Positions 7,235-13,539 of a stretch of DNA of 13,539 nt are shown here, in pieces (the first letter of the stretch is position 1; each line of letters begins with the position of its first letter). The stretch is from positions 1 to 13,539 of the forward strand of contig JAFGSL010000568.1 in assembly GCA_016934645.1 (NCBI GenBank). Direction: 5' to 3'. The position numbers and the translations under genes are program-made. Source of the stretch: Anaerolineae bacterium. GTDB taxonomy: Bacteria; Chloroflexota; Anaerolineae; B4-G1; SLSP01. The notes under the pieces were generated by a model. The model was not told the DNA's origin. It searched no databases and saw only the letters and a list, made by a program, of their open reading frames with translations.

Positions 7235-7328
7235 GGGGATAGGTAACTGGGGATTGGTAACTAGTAATCAGGAGATTCCTGTTCCCCAATCCCTGATTAC
7301 TGATTACTGATTACTGATTACCGATTGC
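7235..7328. repeat. heptamer repeat array with internal inversion
   Basis: The left half, read on the plus strand, runs in 7-base units (GGGGATA, GGTAACT, GGGGATT, GGTAACT, AGTAATC). The right half is four perfect tandem TGATTAC units (7294-7321) and a decayed fifth, CGATTGC. The halves are inverted copies: AGTAATCAGG (7263-7272) matches CCTGATTACT (7292-7301) perfectly over 10 bp, flanked by GGGATTGG-type sequences. Such 7-base short tandem repeats are known from cyanobacterial and other environmental genomes. The right half overlaps the 3' end of dedA. Confidence 0.75.
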
Positions 7329-7981
7329 TGCTCGCTGTCCGCTTTCTTCCGCCGTTGCCAGAACCGGTAGCCGAAGAAGCCGACGACCGCAATCGCGCCC
7401 AGCGCATACATGACGTGCTCGTACTGGTTGATGATTTCCGACACAATCGGCCAGCTTTCGCCCAACAGACGCCCGGCGAGCGCCAGCAGGAAGCTCCACA
7501 AAGCCGTGCCCAAGGCGGTGTAGAAGGTGAAGCGCGGTATATTCATCTTCGCCAGGCCTGCCGGCACGGAAATCAGACTGCGCACGATGGGGACCATCCG
7601 CCCAAAGAAGATGACGTATTCGCCAAAACGCGCGAACCAGTCAAGCGCGGTATCTAAATCGTTTTCGGACAACATAAACCACTTGCCGAACCGCTGCAAT
7701 AAATAACGCACGCGGCGTTCATCGAACCAACGGCCAAGCCCGTAGAAGAAGAACGCGCCTGCGACGGAACCTGTAGCCCCAACGAGCGTCACCCCGAGCA
7801 AGGAGAACTTCGCGTTCACACCAAGCGTCAGCCAGCCCGCCAATGGCAGGACAATTTCGGAGGGTATGGGGGGAAAAACGTTTTCGAGGAACATCACAAA
7901 TCCCAGACCCGGATAACCTAACGTGCTGATAAGGCTCAGCGCCCATTCGTTGATGGCATTCAAGATGTCGCCTAATTGCAT
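7304..7981 (-). CDS. DedA-family membrane protein
   Basis: This 225-residue inner-membrane protein belongs to the DedA/VTT (SNARE-associated) family. Members act in envelope homeostasis, and several are undecaprenyl-phosphate or lipid flippases/transporters. The hallmark ENVFPPIPSEIVLPLAG (33-49) contains the conserved acidic residues, and FGRMVPIVRSLISVPAG (126-142) contains the essential Arg128 and Arg134 and the re-entrant Pro-Ala-Gly. Four to five hydrophobic segments are evident; the last (about 189-206) is followed by RRKK. The C-terminal SVISNQ and the stop codon are encoded by the TGATTAC repeats, so the natural protein probably once ended elsewhere. The ATG at 7981 has a modest AGGGG about 10 bases upstream. 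It is on the same strand as, and ahead of, asnS, with only the repeat array between. Which lipid it handles is unknown. Confidence 0.9.
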   Translation of the reverse strand: MQLGDILNAINEWALSLISTLGYPGLGFVMFLENVFPPIPSEIVLPLAGWLTLGVNAKFSLLGVTLVGATGSVAGAFFFYGLGRWFDERRVRYLLQRFGKWFMLSENDLDTALDWFARFGEYVIFFGRMVPIVRSLISVPAGLAKMNIPRFTFYTALGTALWSFLLALAGRLLGESWPIVSEIINQYEHVMYALGAIAVVGFFGYRFWQRRKKADSEQQSVISNQ

Positions 7982-8086
7982 AATTTTTAGCCCCTATTGT
8001 GTGGAAGATTTGTTTGGCTAATCTGGAGTTGATAACAGCCAGACCTACGCGAACCCGAAAGGAAGATCACTGTATTTCTTTCGACC
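7982..8086. other. intergenic region upstream of dedA
   Basis: A 105-base gap lies between the antitoxin stop and the dedA start. It contains the dedA ribosome site, but I found no clear promoter pair or terminator. Confidence 0.4.
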
Positions 8087-8383
8087 CTACGAAGTTGCTT
8101 TTGCGCTGTGCTTGGTTGCCACTAAAGGAATCAAGCAACGCAACGCCATATTGACAGTTTCAGAATCGGGGAAATACTGTCGCACATCCGGGGCCAATAC
8201 CACTGTACCTTCTTCGAGGTTGAAGTTCTGTATTAACGTTGTTCCATCAGATTGATGTACTCTTACAGAGTACCCCTCGTACAGATCTCTATAATGTTTG
8301 CCACGGACGCCGCCTGTAAAATCGTATTCAGGGCGCATATCATCATCTTCTACCGTGACTGGTTCAGAAGTTTTCTTGCTCAT
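8087..8383 (-). CDS. antitoxin partner of BrnT-type toxin
   Basis: This 98-residue small protein is encoded directly after the BrnT-like toxin and overlaps its last 20 bases. The N-terminal third is acidic (VTVEDDDMRPEYDFTGGVRGKHY). The C-terminal part VVLAPDVRQYFPDSETVNMALRCLIPL fits a short beta strand plus helices as in ribbon-helix-helix DNA-binding antitoxins; the pattern DV-x-x-x-FP-x-S-x-x-VN-x-ALR recurs in small proteins paired with such toxins. In known pairs the antitoxin neutralises the RNase-fold toxin and represses the shared promoter. The frame is open to 8461, but the ATG at 8383 is preferred: GGAG lies 10 bases before it, and the upstream codons (with several Cys and Ser) are out-of-frame toxin sequence. 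It is not a classic BrnA by eye, so the pairing rests on gene order. Confidence 0.72.
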   Translation of the reverse strand: MSKKTSEPVTVEDDDMRPEYDFTGGVRGKHYRDLYEGYSVRVHQSDGTTLIQNFNLEEGTVVLAPDVRQYFPDSETVNMALRCLIPLVATKHSAKATS

Positions 8384-8648
8384 ATTTTCTTCGCTCCGGC
8401 AAAGTTGCCCTCCGACTACTGATAAGGCGAATACTTTCGCCTCGCTCGGTATACACGACAATCAGAATCCTCCCATTTACAGAGGCCCCGATGTCAATAA
8501 ACCGTTCTTCATCAATTGAGTGATCTGGATCAGGTATCGTTATTGAAAACGGATCCAGAAAAACAGTCTTGGCTTCATCGAAGCTGACTTGATGTTTCTT
8601 GAGATTTTCTTGGGCTTTATACTCATCCCATTCAAAGGAGAATCGCAT
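8364..8648 (-). CDS. brnT: BrnT-family ribonuclease toxin
   Basis: This 94-residue protein is typical of BrnT (RelE-fold) type II toxins. The signature FEWDEYKAQENLKKHQVSFDEA (5-26) opens the chain, then VFLDPFSI, HSIDEERFIDIGASVNGRILIVVYTERG (about 43-72) and the closing IRLISSRRATLPERRKYEQ, where the Arg-Arg and Tyr-Glu are characteristic. Characterised BrnT proteins cleave mRNA and stop translation until the antitoxin binds. The length is normal and no key segment is missing, so it may be functional. As in brnTA operons, the toxin comes first and the antitoxin overlaps its end. The ribosome site is weak (GGAG about 11 bases before the ATG), which would keep toxin output low. Confidence 0.9.
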   Translation of the reverse strand: MRFSFEWDEYKAQENLKKHQVSFDEAKTVFLDPFSITIPDPDHSIDEERFIDIGASVNGRILIVVYTERGESIRLISSRRATLPERRKYEQENF

Positions 8649-8730
8649 TTTAAGGTGTTCTCCGCTTTGTGTTTTCTATTGAGAATGAGAACTCACAACT
8701 ATAGTGCATACACATATAATTCACACATTC

Positions 8731-8739
8731 ATTATACCA
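8731..8739 (-). promoter_or_regulatory. extended -10 promoter of the toxin-antitoxin pair
   Basis: On the minus strand TGGTATAAT is a perfect extended -10 element (TGn plus TATAAT), about 80 bases before the toxin ATG. No good -35 is present, which extended -10 promoters tolerate. The AT-rich leader (8649-8730) has short repeats that could bind the antitoxin, but no clear operator was identified. The promoter starts just after the DUF554 stop codon. Confidence 0.55.
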
Positions 8740-8754
8740 TAAGCACCAGGCTTG

Positions 8755-9435
8755 CTACCCAAAAATCAACGTCAACACAATCACCACCACCAACCCCGGC
8801 AGCAGATTGCTCGTCTTGATTCGTTTGATGCCGAGCAAATTCAACCCGATCCCCAGGATAAGCGCGCCGCCCACCGCCGTCATTTGGTTGATGATGAGAT
8901 CAGAGAAAAAGCTCTGGAACTGTGTCGCCATCAGGGTAAGGCCCGCCTGGATGATGAACAGCGGCAGCGCCGAAAGCAGCACGCCCACGCCGTAGACCGA
9001 CGCCAGCGCAATCGAGGTGAAGCCGTCCAAAATCGCTTTGGTGAGGATGAGCGTGCGGTCGCCATTGAGTCCCTCGTTGATCGCGCCCACGAACGTCATC
9101 GAACCGACGCAGAAGATGAGGAAAGCTGTGATCAATCCCTCAGTGAAGCGACCATCTTGGCTCTTCAGCTTCGCCTTGAGGCGGTCGCCTATCCCCTCCA
9201 TCCAGGTCTCCAGGTGGATGAGTTCGCCCACCACGCCGCCGAAGATCAGGCTAAAAATGAAGATGAGAAAATCCTCTACCTCGAACGCCATCTTCATGCC
9301 GAGCACCAGCGTGCCCAGGCCGACGCCTTCAAAGATGATGCCCTTGATGTTCTCCGGGAACTTTTTCCGCAGCAGCAGACCAATTGTGCTTCCCAGGATC
9401 ACGGTGAATGCGTTGACGAGACTTCCGATAGGCAT
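8755..9435 (-). CDS. DUF554 family membrane protein
   Basis: This 226-residue polytopic membrane protein belongs to the DUF554 (YdfK/YqgA-like) family; no biochemical function is known. It has about seven hydrophobic segments. Typical features are the N-terminal GSLVNAFTVILGSTIGLLLRKKFPE, the FGGVVGELIHLETWMEGIGDRLK connector, EGLITAFLIFCVGSMTFVGAINEGLNGD in the middle and the Gly-rich GGALILGIGLNLLGIKRIKTSNLLPGL near the end. The frame is open to 9483, but the ATG at 9435 is chosen because AAGGAG lies 4 bases upstream and the family sequence begins at MPIGSLVNAF. The extra codons upstream fall in a hairpin. It follows tex on the same strand after 66 bases and may be cotranscribed with it. 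Confidence 0.9.
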   Translation of the reverse strand: MPIGSLVNAFTVILGSTIGLLLRKKFPENIKGIIFEGVGLGTLVLGMKMAFEVEDFLIFIFSLIFGGVVGELIHLETWMEGIGDRLKAKLKSQDGRFTEGLITAFLIFCVGSMTFVGAINEGLNGDRTLILTKAILDGFTSIALASVYGVGVLLSALPLFIIQAGLTLMATQFQSFFSDLIINQMTAVGGALILGIGLNLLGIKRIKTSNLLPGLVVVIVLTLIFG

Positions 9436-9455
9436 ACTGCTCCTTCTGCAACAGA

Positions 9456-9482
9456 TGCGTTGCACTTCCGCAGTGCAACGCA
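9456..9482. repeat. perfect 11-bp intercistronic hairpin
   Basis: TGCGTTGCACT and AGTGCAACGCA form a perfect 11-bp stem with the 5-base loop TCCGC, between the tex stop codon and the DUF554 ribosome site. On the minus strand it is followed by TCTGTTGCAG, not a T-tract, so it is not a standard intrinsic terminator. It may stabilise or process the tex mRNA, or be one copy of a dispersed palindromic (REP-like) repeat; no second copy is in the window. Confidence 0.7.
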
Positions 9483-9501
9483 CCTTTCGCGATTGTTGTT
9501 C

Positions 9502-11643
9502 TTATTCTACCAACGCCAGGCTGATACGCCCGCGATTGAGATCGACGTCGACCACTTCCACGTCGATGACGTCACCCACAGACATCTTGTCGTGCGGATT
9601 GCGGACGTAGCCCGTCCCCATACGGCTGATGTGCACCAGCCCATCGCGCTTGACGCCGATATCGACGAACGCGCCGAAATCCACGACGTTGCGCACCGTG
9701 CCCTTGAGCTGCATCCCCTCGCGTAAATCTTCGATGCTCAGCACGTCACTGCGTAGGACGGGACCTTCCAGGCCGTCGCGGGGATCGCGTCCGGGGCGGG
9801 CCAGCGCCTCGAGGATGTCTTCCAGTGTGGGGCGGCCTGTCTTCAGGTCTGCCGCGAGCGCGTCGAGGTCCATCTCCCGGCGCAATTGGGCGATTTCGCT
9901 GGTCAGTCGCGGATCGCCGAGTGGGCAGCCGAGTAAATCCAGTACCGCGCGGGCGACGAGGTAGCTTTCCGGGTGGATAGGCGTGTTGTCCAGTGGATCA
10001 CCACCTTCCGGGACTCGCAGGAACCCGGCGGCCTGTTCGAACGTCTTCGGGCCAAGGCCGGAGACCTGCTGCAAGTCCTGCCGCCCAGTGAACGCGCCGT
10101 GGGCATCGCGGTGCGCCACCACCGTCTCCGCCAGCTTGGGGCCGATGCCGGAGATGTAGCGCAGCAGCGCGGGCGATGCCGTGTTGAGGTCCGCCCCTAC
10201 CGTATTCACCACCGATTCGACCACCGTGTCCAGTGACTCCGCCAGCGCCTTCTGGTTGACGTCGTGCTGGTAGAGGCCTACGCCGATGGCCTGCGGATCG
10301 ATCTTCACCAACTCGGCCAGTGGATCCTGCAAGCGCCGCGCGATGGAAACCGCACCGCGCAGCGAAACGTCGAGGTCGGGCATCTCCTGGCGTGCCAGCT
10401 TGGAAGCCGAGTAGACCGAAGCCCCGGCTTCGTTGACGATGGTGTACTTCACCTTGAGGTTGGCTTCGTTGAGCAGGTCCGCCACCAGCGTCTCCGTCTC
10501 GCGGCTGGCGGTCCCGTTGCCGATGTCGATCACGGTGACGCTATGCTGCTGCACCAGACGGCGCAACGTCGCTTTGGCCTGCTCCTTGTCGCGGTCAGGA
10601 TAGATCGTGCGCGTGTCCAACACCTTGCCGGTGGGATCGACCGCCGCGACCTTGCAGCCGGTGCGGTAGCCGGGATCGATGCCCAGCACGGTTTGCCCGC
10701 GCAGTGGCGGCTGCAATAGCAGCGATTTGAGGTTGGCGGCAAACACGCCGATCGCGTGCTCGTCGGCCATGTCGCTCAATTCGCGGCGCATCTCCCGCTC
10801 CACGGCGGGGAAGAGCAGGCGGCTGTAGCTGTCCTTGCGCGCCTCGACGAGATCGTCCATCAGCGGGCTGCCCGCATCGGCGGGATACCGCTGCGCAAGG
10901 ATGCCCATTGCCTCAGGTTCGGGCACTTCCAGGCTGACCTTGAGCACGCCTTCGCGCTCGCCCCGGTTGATGGCGAGGGTTTGGTGCGGGCGCAACGCGC
11001 GGAAGTCCACGAAGAAGCTGTAATACATTTGGTAGACGCCCTTGGAGTCCTTGCTCTCGTCGGCGACGGCGACGCTCAGCATGCCGTGCCGCTGTACCAA
11101 CCGGCGCATGTGGGAGCGCACTGCGGGCGCGTCGGCGATGGTCTCGGCGACGATGTCCCGCGCGCCCGCATAGGCGTCATCCACGGTGGGCACGTCATCC
11201 GTGAGGAAGGGCTGCGCGAGTGTGTCACGTTTGCCCTCAAGCGTCTGTGCCAGAACCAGTTCTGCCAAAGGGTGCAGGCCCTTCTCGCGGGCGATAGTCG
11301 CGCGCGTACGGCGCTTGGGCTTATACGGGCGGTAGAGATCTTCCAGGCGTTGCAGCGTGTCGGCGGCGGCAACGTCCGCTTGCAGTTCCGGCGTCAGTAC
11401 GCCTTGTTCTTCCAGGCTGTGCAGGATCGTCTCACGACGCTCCTCCATGTTGCGACGGTAGCCCAATCGCTCGGAAACCTGGCGCAGTTGCTCTTCATCC
11501 AGCGAGCCGGTCATTTCCTTGCGGTAGCGCGCGATAAACGGGATGGTGTTGCCGTCGTCCAGCAGGCGGACGGCGGATTCGACGCGCGGCAGTGCGAGTG
11601 CCAGGTCGGTGGCAACGGCAGCGACAAGTGCGATGGGATCCAT
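9502..11643 (-). CDS. tex: Tex family RNA-binding transcription accessory protein
   Basis: Tex is a conserved ~710-780 residue cytoplasmic nucleic-acid binding protein linked to transcription and RNA metabolism; this copy has 713 residues. In order: an N-terminal helical Tex region (about 1-190, with TIPFIARYRKEMTGSLDEEQLR and LYRPYKPKRRTRA); a YqgF/RNase H-like domain from about 319, with VLGIDPGYRTGCKVAAVD; two helix-hairpin-helix units around 498-545 (SGIGPKLAE and SGLGPKTFE); and a C-terminal S1 domain from about 640, with GTVRNVVDFGAFVDIGVKRDGLVHISRM. The frame begins at 11664, but the ATG at 11643 has GAGGAGGG (11646-11653) just upstream and matches the family start, so the first seven codons are dropped. 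All domains look complete. It has its own candidate promoter, and DUF554 follows after a hairpin. Confidence 0.96.
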   Translation of the reverse strand: MDPIALVAAVATDLALALPRVESAVRLLDDGNTIPFIARYRKEMTGSLDEEQLRQVSERLGYRRNMEERRETILHSLEEQGVLTPELQADVAAADTLQRLEDLYRPYKPKRRTRATIAREKGLHPLAELVLAQTLEGKRDTLAQPFLTDDVPTVDDAYAGARDIVAETIADAPAVRSHMRRLVQRHGMLSVAVADESKDSKGVYQMYYSFFVDFRALRPHQTLAINRGEREGVLKVSLEVPEPEAMGILAQRYPADAGSPLMDDLVEARKDSYSRLLFPAVEREMRRELSDMADEHAIGVFAANLKSLLLQPPLRGQTVLGIDPGYRTGCKVAAVDPTGKVLDTRTIYPDRDKEQAKATLRRLVQQHSVTVIDIGNGTASRETETLVADLLNEANLKVKYTIVNEAGASVYSASKLARQEMPDLDVSLRGAVSIARRLQDPLAELVKIDPQAIGVGLYQHDVNQKALAESLDTVVESVVNTVGADLNTASPALLRYISGIGPKLAETVVAHRDAHGAFTGRQDLQQVSGLGPKTFEQAAGFLRVPEGGDPLDNTPIHPESYLVARAVLDLLGCPLGDPRLTSEIAQLRREMDLDALAADLKTGRPTLEDILEALARPGRDPRDGLEGPVLRSDVLSIEDLREGMQLKGTVRNVVDFGAFVDIGVKRDGLVHISRMGTGYVRNPHDKMSVGDVIDVEVVDVDLNRGRISLALVE

Positions 11644-11692
11644 AACCCTCCTCGAAAATGGCAAATGGCGAATCGTAGACCAATAATCCGCT

Positions 11693-11720
11693 AGAATACG
11701 TTACAACCACGGGTTGTCAT
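11693..11720 (-). promoter_or_regulatory. candidate tex promoter with overlapping dyads
   Basis: On the minus strand ATGACA (complement of 11715-11720) and TATTCT (complement of 11693-11698) are spaced 16 bases apart, about 50 bases before the tex ATG. The spacer holds the inverted repeat ACAACC-CGT-GGTTGT, and the -35 overlaps a second dyad, TGTCA-TCTGT-TGACA (11715-11729). This is an operator-like arrangement. Confidence 0.4.
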
Positions 11721-11746
11721 CTGTTGACAGATTTTGACCTCTCGTT

Positions 11747-13291
11747 CTAGAAATTGCGACAGACCAACGGCAGGTAGACGTGGCTGAGTTCTTCATCCAC
11801 CACTTCCAATGCCAGGCGAATCTGATGCGGCGATCCGGCGACGCCAGTGGGATCCTCCACGGTGACGGTCAGCGTGCCGGTATACAAAAAGATATTCAAT
11901 GTCGAGAAGTCGACGGGCGTGACGGTGAAGTTCTCTGGTGTTATTCCGCTTAGCGGAACAATCTGTGTCCAGGGGACATCGCTAGTTACGCTCCACTGCA
12001 AGAGATGGTCGCTGTCCACGTTGCGCGGCGTCAATGTCCAGGAAGAGGGGAGGAGTTGTTCTGAGGGGATACTATACGTGAAGCTGATCACGTCCGGCAA
12101 ACCACCCAGTGCCGGCGCGCGGACGTCCAACGTCACATCAATGCGCTGCACCGCGTCTACCGTTTCCGGTGGATCGGTCGCCGTCACCGTGACCACACCG
12201 GTATACGTCGCACTTGGCTGCGTCATAAACGTCGTCGGCGCAATGGTGAACGTGCCCGGCGTTGTCCCTCCCGCTGGGGTGACATCAAACCAGTCACCCT
12301 CGGTTGTTAAACTCCATGTGATCACATCTGTGGTGGTGGTATTGATTAGCGCGACGGCCTGCGCCGGCGGGATCAGACTGCCGGTTACAGCATCATACAC
12401 AAAATTAACATTGGTCGGAAAGACGTTGAGGGTGGGAAGCGGTGGCTCCCACGTTGAATAGATGCTATCGCTGCTGGTCGTTGTCTGGCTGCCGTTGCGT
12501 AGTTCCACCCACACCGTGTGCTCGCCGGTCGCCTGAGGCAATTCCCAGGGCAGTCGCGACTGGAATGACTGCCAGTCGCCCCAGGCCTCGTCGTTGTTCC
12601 GCAACCGCATTTCAGGCCATGTTCCACTACCGTAAATATAGAGATTGACGTGGTAATCGTCCGTGGTGGCGTCTTCGTTGTTGATGATGATGGGATAGAC
12701 GCCGCTGCGACATCCGAAGTCCTGTACCCAATAACGGGAATATTGGCCGCCGCCCTCATAATACCCTACCCCAATTTCACAAGACGCTGCTCGCAGGATA
12801 TTATCACGGTGGTAAGGACTGTTCATCCAAATATTCATGACCTCCTGGGGCGTCGAAGAAAGCGCAGCAATGTTCTCGCTGAGAATTCTCCAGGAGGTAT
12901 AGTACGTTGATATACGTTGTGACCATTCACAAACCACCTGCAAAGTGCCACCAATGCGATCCTGCGTGTTATGCGTGAAATAATTGTCCACACCCATATC
13001 CGTTGCGTGGTAACGCGCCGAATCATCCAGCAGAGAGACGCGTTTGAGCGGAGGTACAGGCGGAACCTGCGCGGCACGCGCAGCATTGACCATCTCAACC
13101 AGAGTCTGCTCGTAGTCGAGATTGCTGGAAGGGACGCCGTATACGCCGCCGCACCCAGTATAACACGGCGCAACGATGCCCCCTTCCACCACCGGTGTTC
13201 CTAGCTGTGGAGTGGGTGGCGCAGCAACTGCGGGAGCAGTCAACACCATCACACTCACGACAACGAGAATGAATCGAACTTGCCTATACAT
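11747..13291 (-). CDS. secreted CAP-domain protein with Ig/BACON-like repeats and YLPLV-type C-terminus
   Basis: This is a 514-residue exported protein. A signal peptide (MYRQVRF, hydrophobic core, APAVAA) ends near residue 24. Residues ~58-195 form a CAP (SCP/PR-1) domain: SARYHATDMGVDNYFTHNTQ with His95, LSENIAA with Glu139, NSPYHRDNIL with His161, then CEIGVGYY and YWVQDFG; bacterial members are mostly of unknown function. Residues ~205-280 form an Ig-like module (PEMRLRNNDEAWGDWQ, HTVWVELRNGS). Two BACON-like beta modules follow (about 288-392 and 398-498), each with WSxT...W...P...G...P. The chain ends HVYLPLVCRNF. The ATG at 13291 is chosen because GGAGG (13297-13301) lies 5 bases upstream; the earlier in-frame ATG at 13303 overlaps that site. 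A role at the cell surface is inferred. Confidence 0.88.
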   Translation of the reverse strand: MYRQVRFILVVVSVMVLTAPAVAAPPTPQLGTPVVEGGIVAPCYTGCGGVYGVPSSNLDYEQTLVEMVNAARAAQVPPVPPLKRVSLLDDSARYHATDMGVDNYFTHNTQDRIGGTLQVVCEWSQRISTYYTSWRILSENIAALSSTPQEVMNIWMNSPYHRDNILRAASCEIGVGYYEGGGQYSRYWVQDFGCRSGVYPIIINNEDATTDDYHVNLYIYGSGTWPEMRLRNNDEAWGDWQSFQSRLPWELPQATGEHTVWVELRNGSQTTTSSDSIYSTWEPPLPTLNVFPTNVNFVYDAVTGSLIPPAQAVALINTTTTDVITWSLTTEGDWFDVTPAGGTTPGTFTIAPTTFMTQPSATYTGVVTVTATDPPETVDAVQRIDVTLDVRAPALGGLPDVISFTYSIPSEQLLPSSWTLTPRNVDSDHLLQWSVTSDVPWTQIVPLSGITPENFTVTPVDFSTLNIFLYTGTLTVTVEDPTGVAGSPHQIRLALEVVDEELSHVYLPLVCRNF

Positions 13292-13452
13292 CGTTACCTC
13301 CATTTACAACATTAAGGGGAAGTTGGAAGTTGCGGCGCACAAGACCTTCATAATCCTACATTCAAACAATCATTTTCAAGACTCAACTCGTGGGATTGTA
13401 ACCGAAAGCAGGCTACACGCAAACGGGACGCGGCGACTGTACCTTGAGGTGG
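13292..13452. other. divergent intergenic region between CAP gene and tRNA-Glu
   Basis: This region includes the CAP-gene ribosome site. On the minus strand TTGAAA and GATTAT, 18 bases apart (about 13350-13379), are a weak promoter guess for the CAP gene. No gene was seen. Confidence 0.3.
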
Positions 13453-13480
13453 TTGACAAAAGCCTTGTTTCTGCTACAAT
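13453..13480 (+). promoter_or_regulatory. sigma70-type promoter of tRNA-Glu
   Basis: A perfect TTGACA (13453-13458) and TACAAT (13475-13480, five of six) are separated by 16 bases. Initiation would fall about 5 bases before the tRNA 5' end, as expected for a strong stable-RNA promoter. Confidence 0.8.
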
Positions 13481-13491
13481 CTTCGACGCTT

Positions 13492-13539
13492 GGCCCCATC
13501 GTCTAGTGGCCTAGGACGCTGGCCTCTCAAGCCGGAAAC
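13492..13539 (+). tRNA. tRNA-Glu (anticodon CUC), 3' part beyond window
   Basis: The acceptor 5' strand GGCCCCA, T8-C9, a D arm with GTCTAGTGGCCTAGGAC, and an anticodon stem CTGGC/GCCGG with loop CTCTCAA give anticodon CTC, i.e. tRNA-Glu decoding GAG. The variable loop, T arm, acceptor 3' strand and any CCA are cut off by the window end, so acceptor pairing cannot be checked. The strong promoter just upstream supports the call. Confidence 0.93.

Noticed and set aside
7294..7328. Tandem repeats that might be a CRISPR array.
   Set aside because: The units are 7 bases long and directly adjacent, with no spacers, no long repeats and no cas genes nearby.
9456..9482. Hairpin considered as an intrinsic terminator of tex.
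   Set aside because: No T-tract follows on the minus strand; TCTGTTGCAG comes next, and the DUF554 ribosome site is only a few bases away.
8752..9726. Open frame of 324 codons on the plus strand, rich in His, Asp and Gln.
   Set aside because: It runs antisense across DUF554 and the end of tex; the biased composition is typical of the complement of real coding DNA.
10756..11694. Open frame of 312 codons on the plus strand.
   Set aside because: It is antisense to tex with no ribosome site or domain; tex is unambiguous.
13492..13539. tRNA end as an integration site for a mobile element.
   Set aside because: Only the 5' part of the tRNA is in the window; no integrase or direct repeat of the tRNA 3' end can be seen.

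Overview
The window reads as a chromosomal piece of a free-living bacterium, most plausibly of the phylum Chloroflexota (Anaerolineae-like). That placement is an inference. It rests mainly on two secreted proteins that share a short C-terminal ending (Tyr-Leu/Met-Pro-Leu-Val-x-Arg), on modular Ig-like/BACON-like extracellular repeats, and on heptamer-type and palindromic intergenic repeats. No 16S or marker-gene comparison could be run. Almost every gene lies on the minus strand; the exceptions are one secreted glycoside hydrolase-like gene (2420-4597) and a tRNA-Glu cut by the right edge.

Left part (1-2192, minus strand): a TrmO/TsaA-family tRNA methyltransferase gene with a strong intrinsic terminator, then a two-gene regulatory unit. 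The unit is a stand-alone GyrI-like effector-binding protein followed after a few bases by an AraC-family regulator carrying its own GyrI-like domain. A compact C-tract/G-tract palindromic element lies in the leader of this unit.

Middle part (2341-5802): a secreted clan-A type (TIM-barrel) glycoside hydrolase-like protein with its own promoter. It converges, with a 30-base gap, on a membrane acyltransferase-3 gene split into two frames at a TTTTCCCC tract that also forms a canonical -1 slippery heptamer.

Right part (5874-13291, minus strand): asparaginyl-tRNA synthetase, a DedA membrane protein, a BrnT toxin with a short overlapping antitoxin, a DUF554 membrane protein, the Tex RNA-binding transcription accessory factor, and a secreted CAP-domain protein with Ig/BACON-like repeats. 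The asnS/dedA junction is a heptamer repeat array that also encodes the last residues of DedA. The tex/DUF554 junction carries a perfect 11-bp hairpin. The window closes with a good sigma70-type promoter driving tRNA-Glu(CUC).

No phage, transposase, CRISPR array or large biosynthetic system is visible. The best leads are the shared C-terminal tag of the two exported proteins, the acyltransferase frameshift and the repeat-derived junctions.
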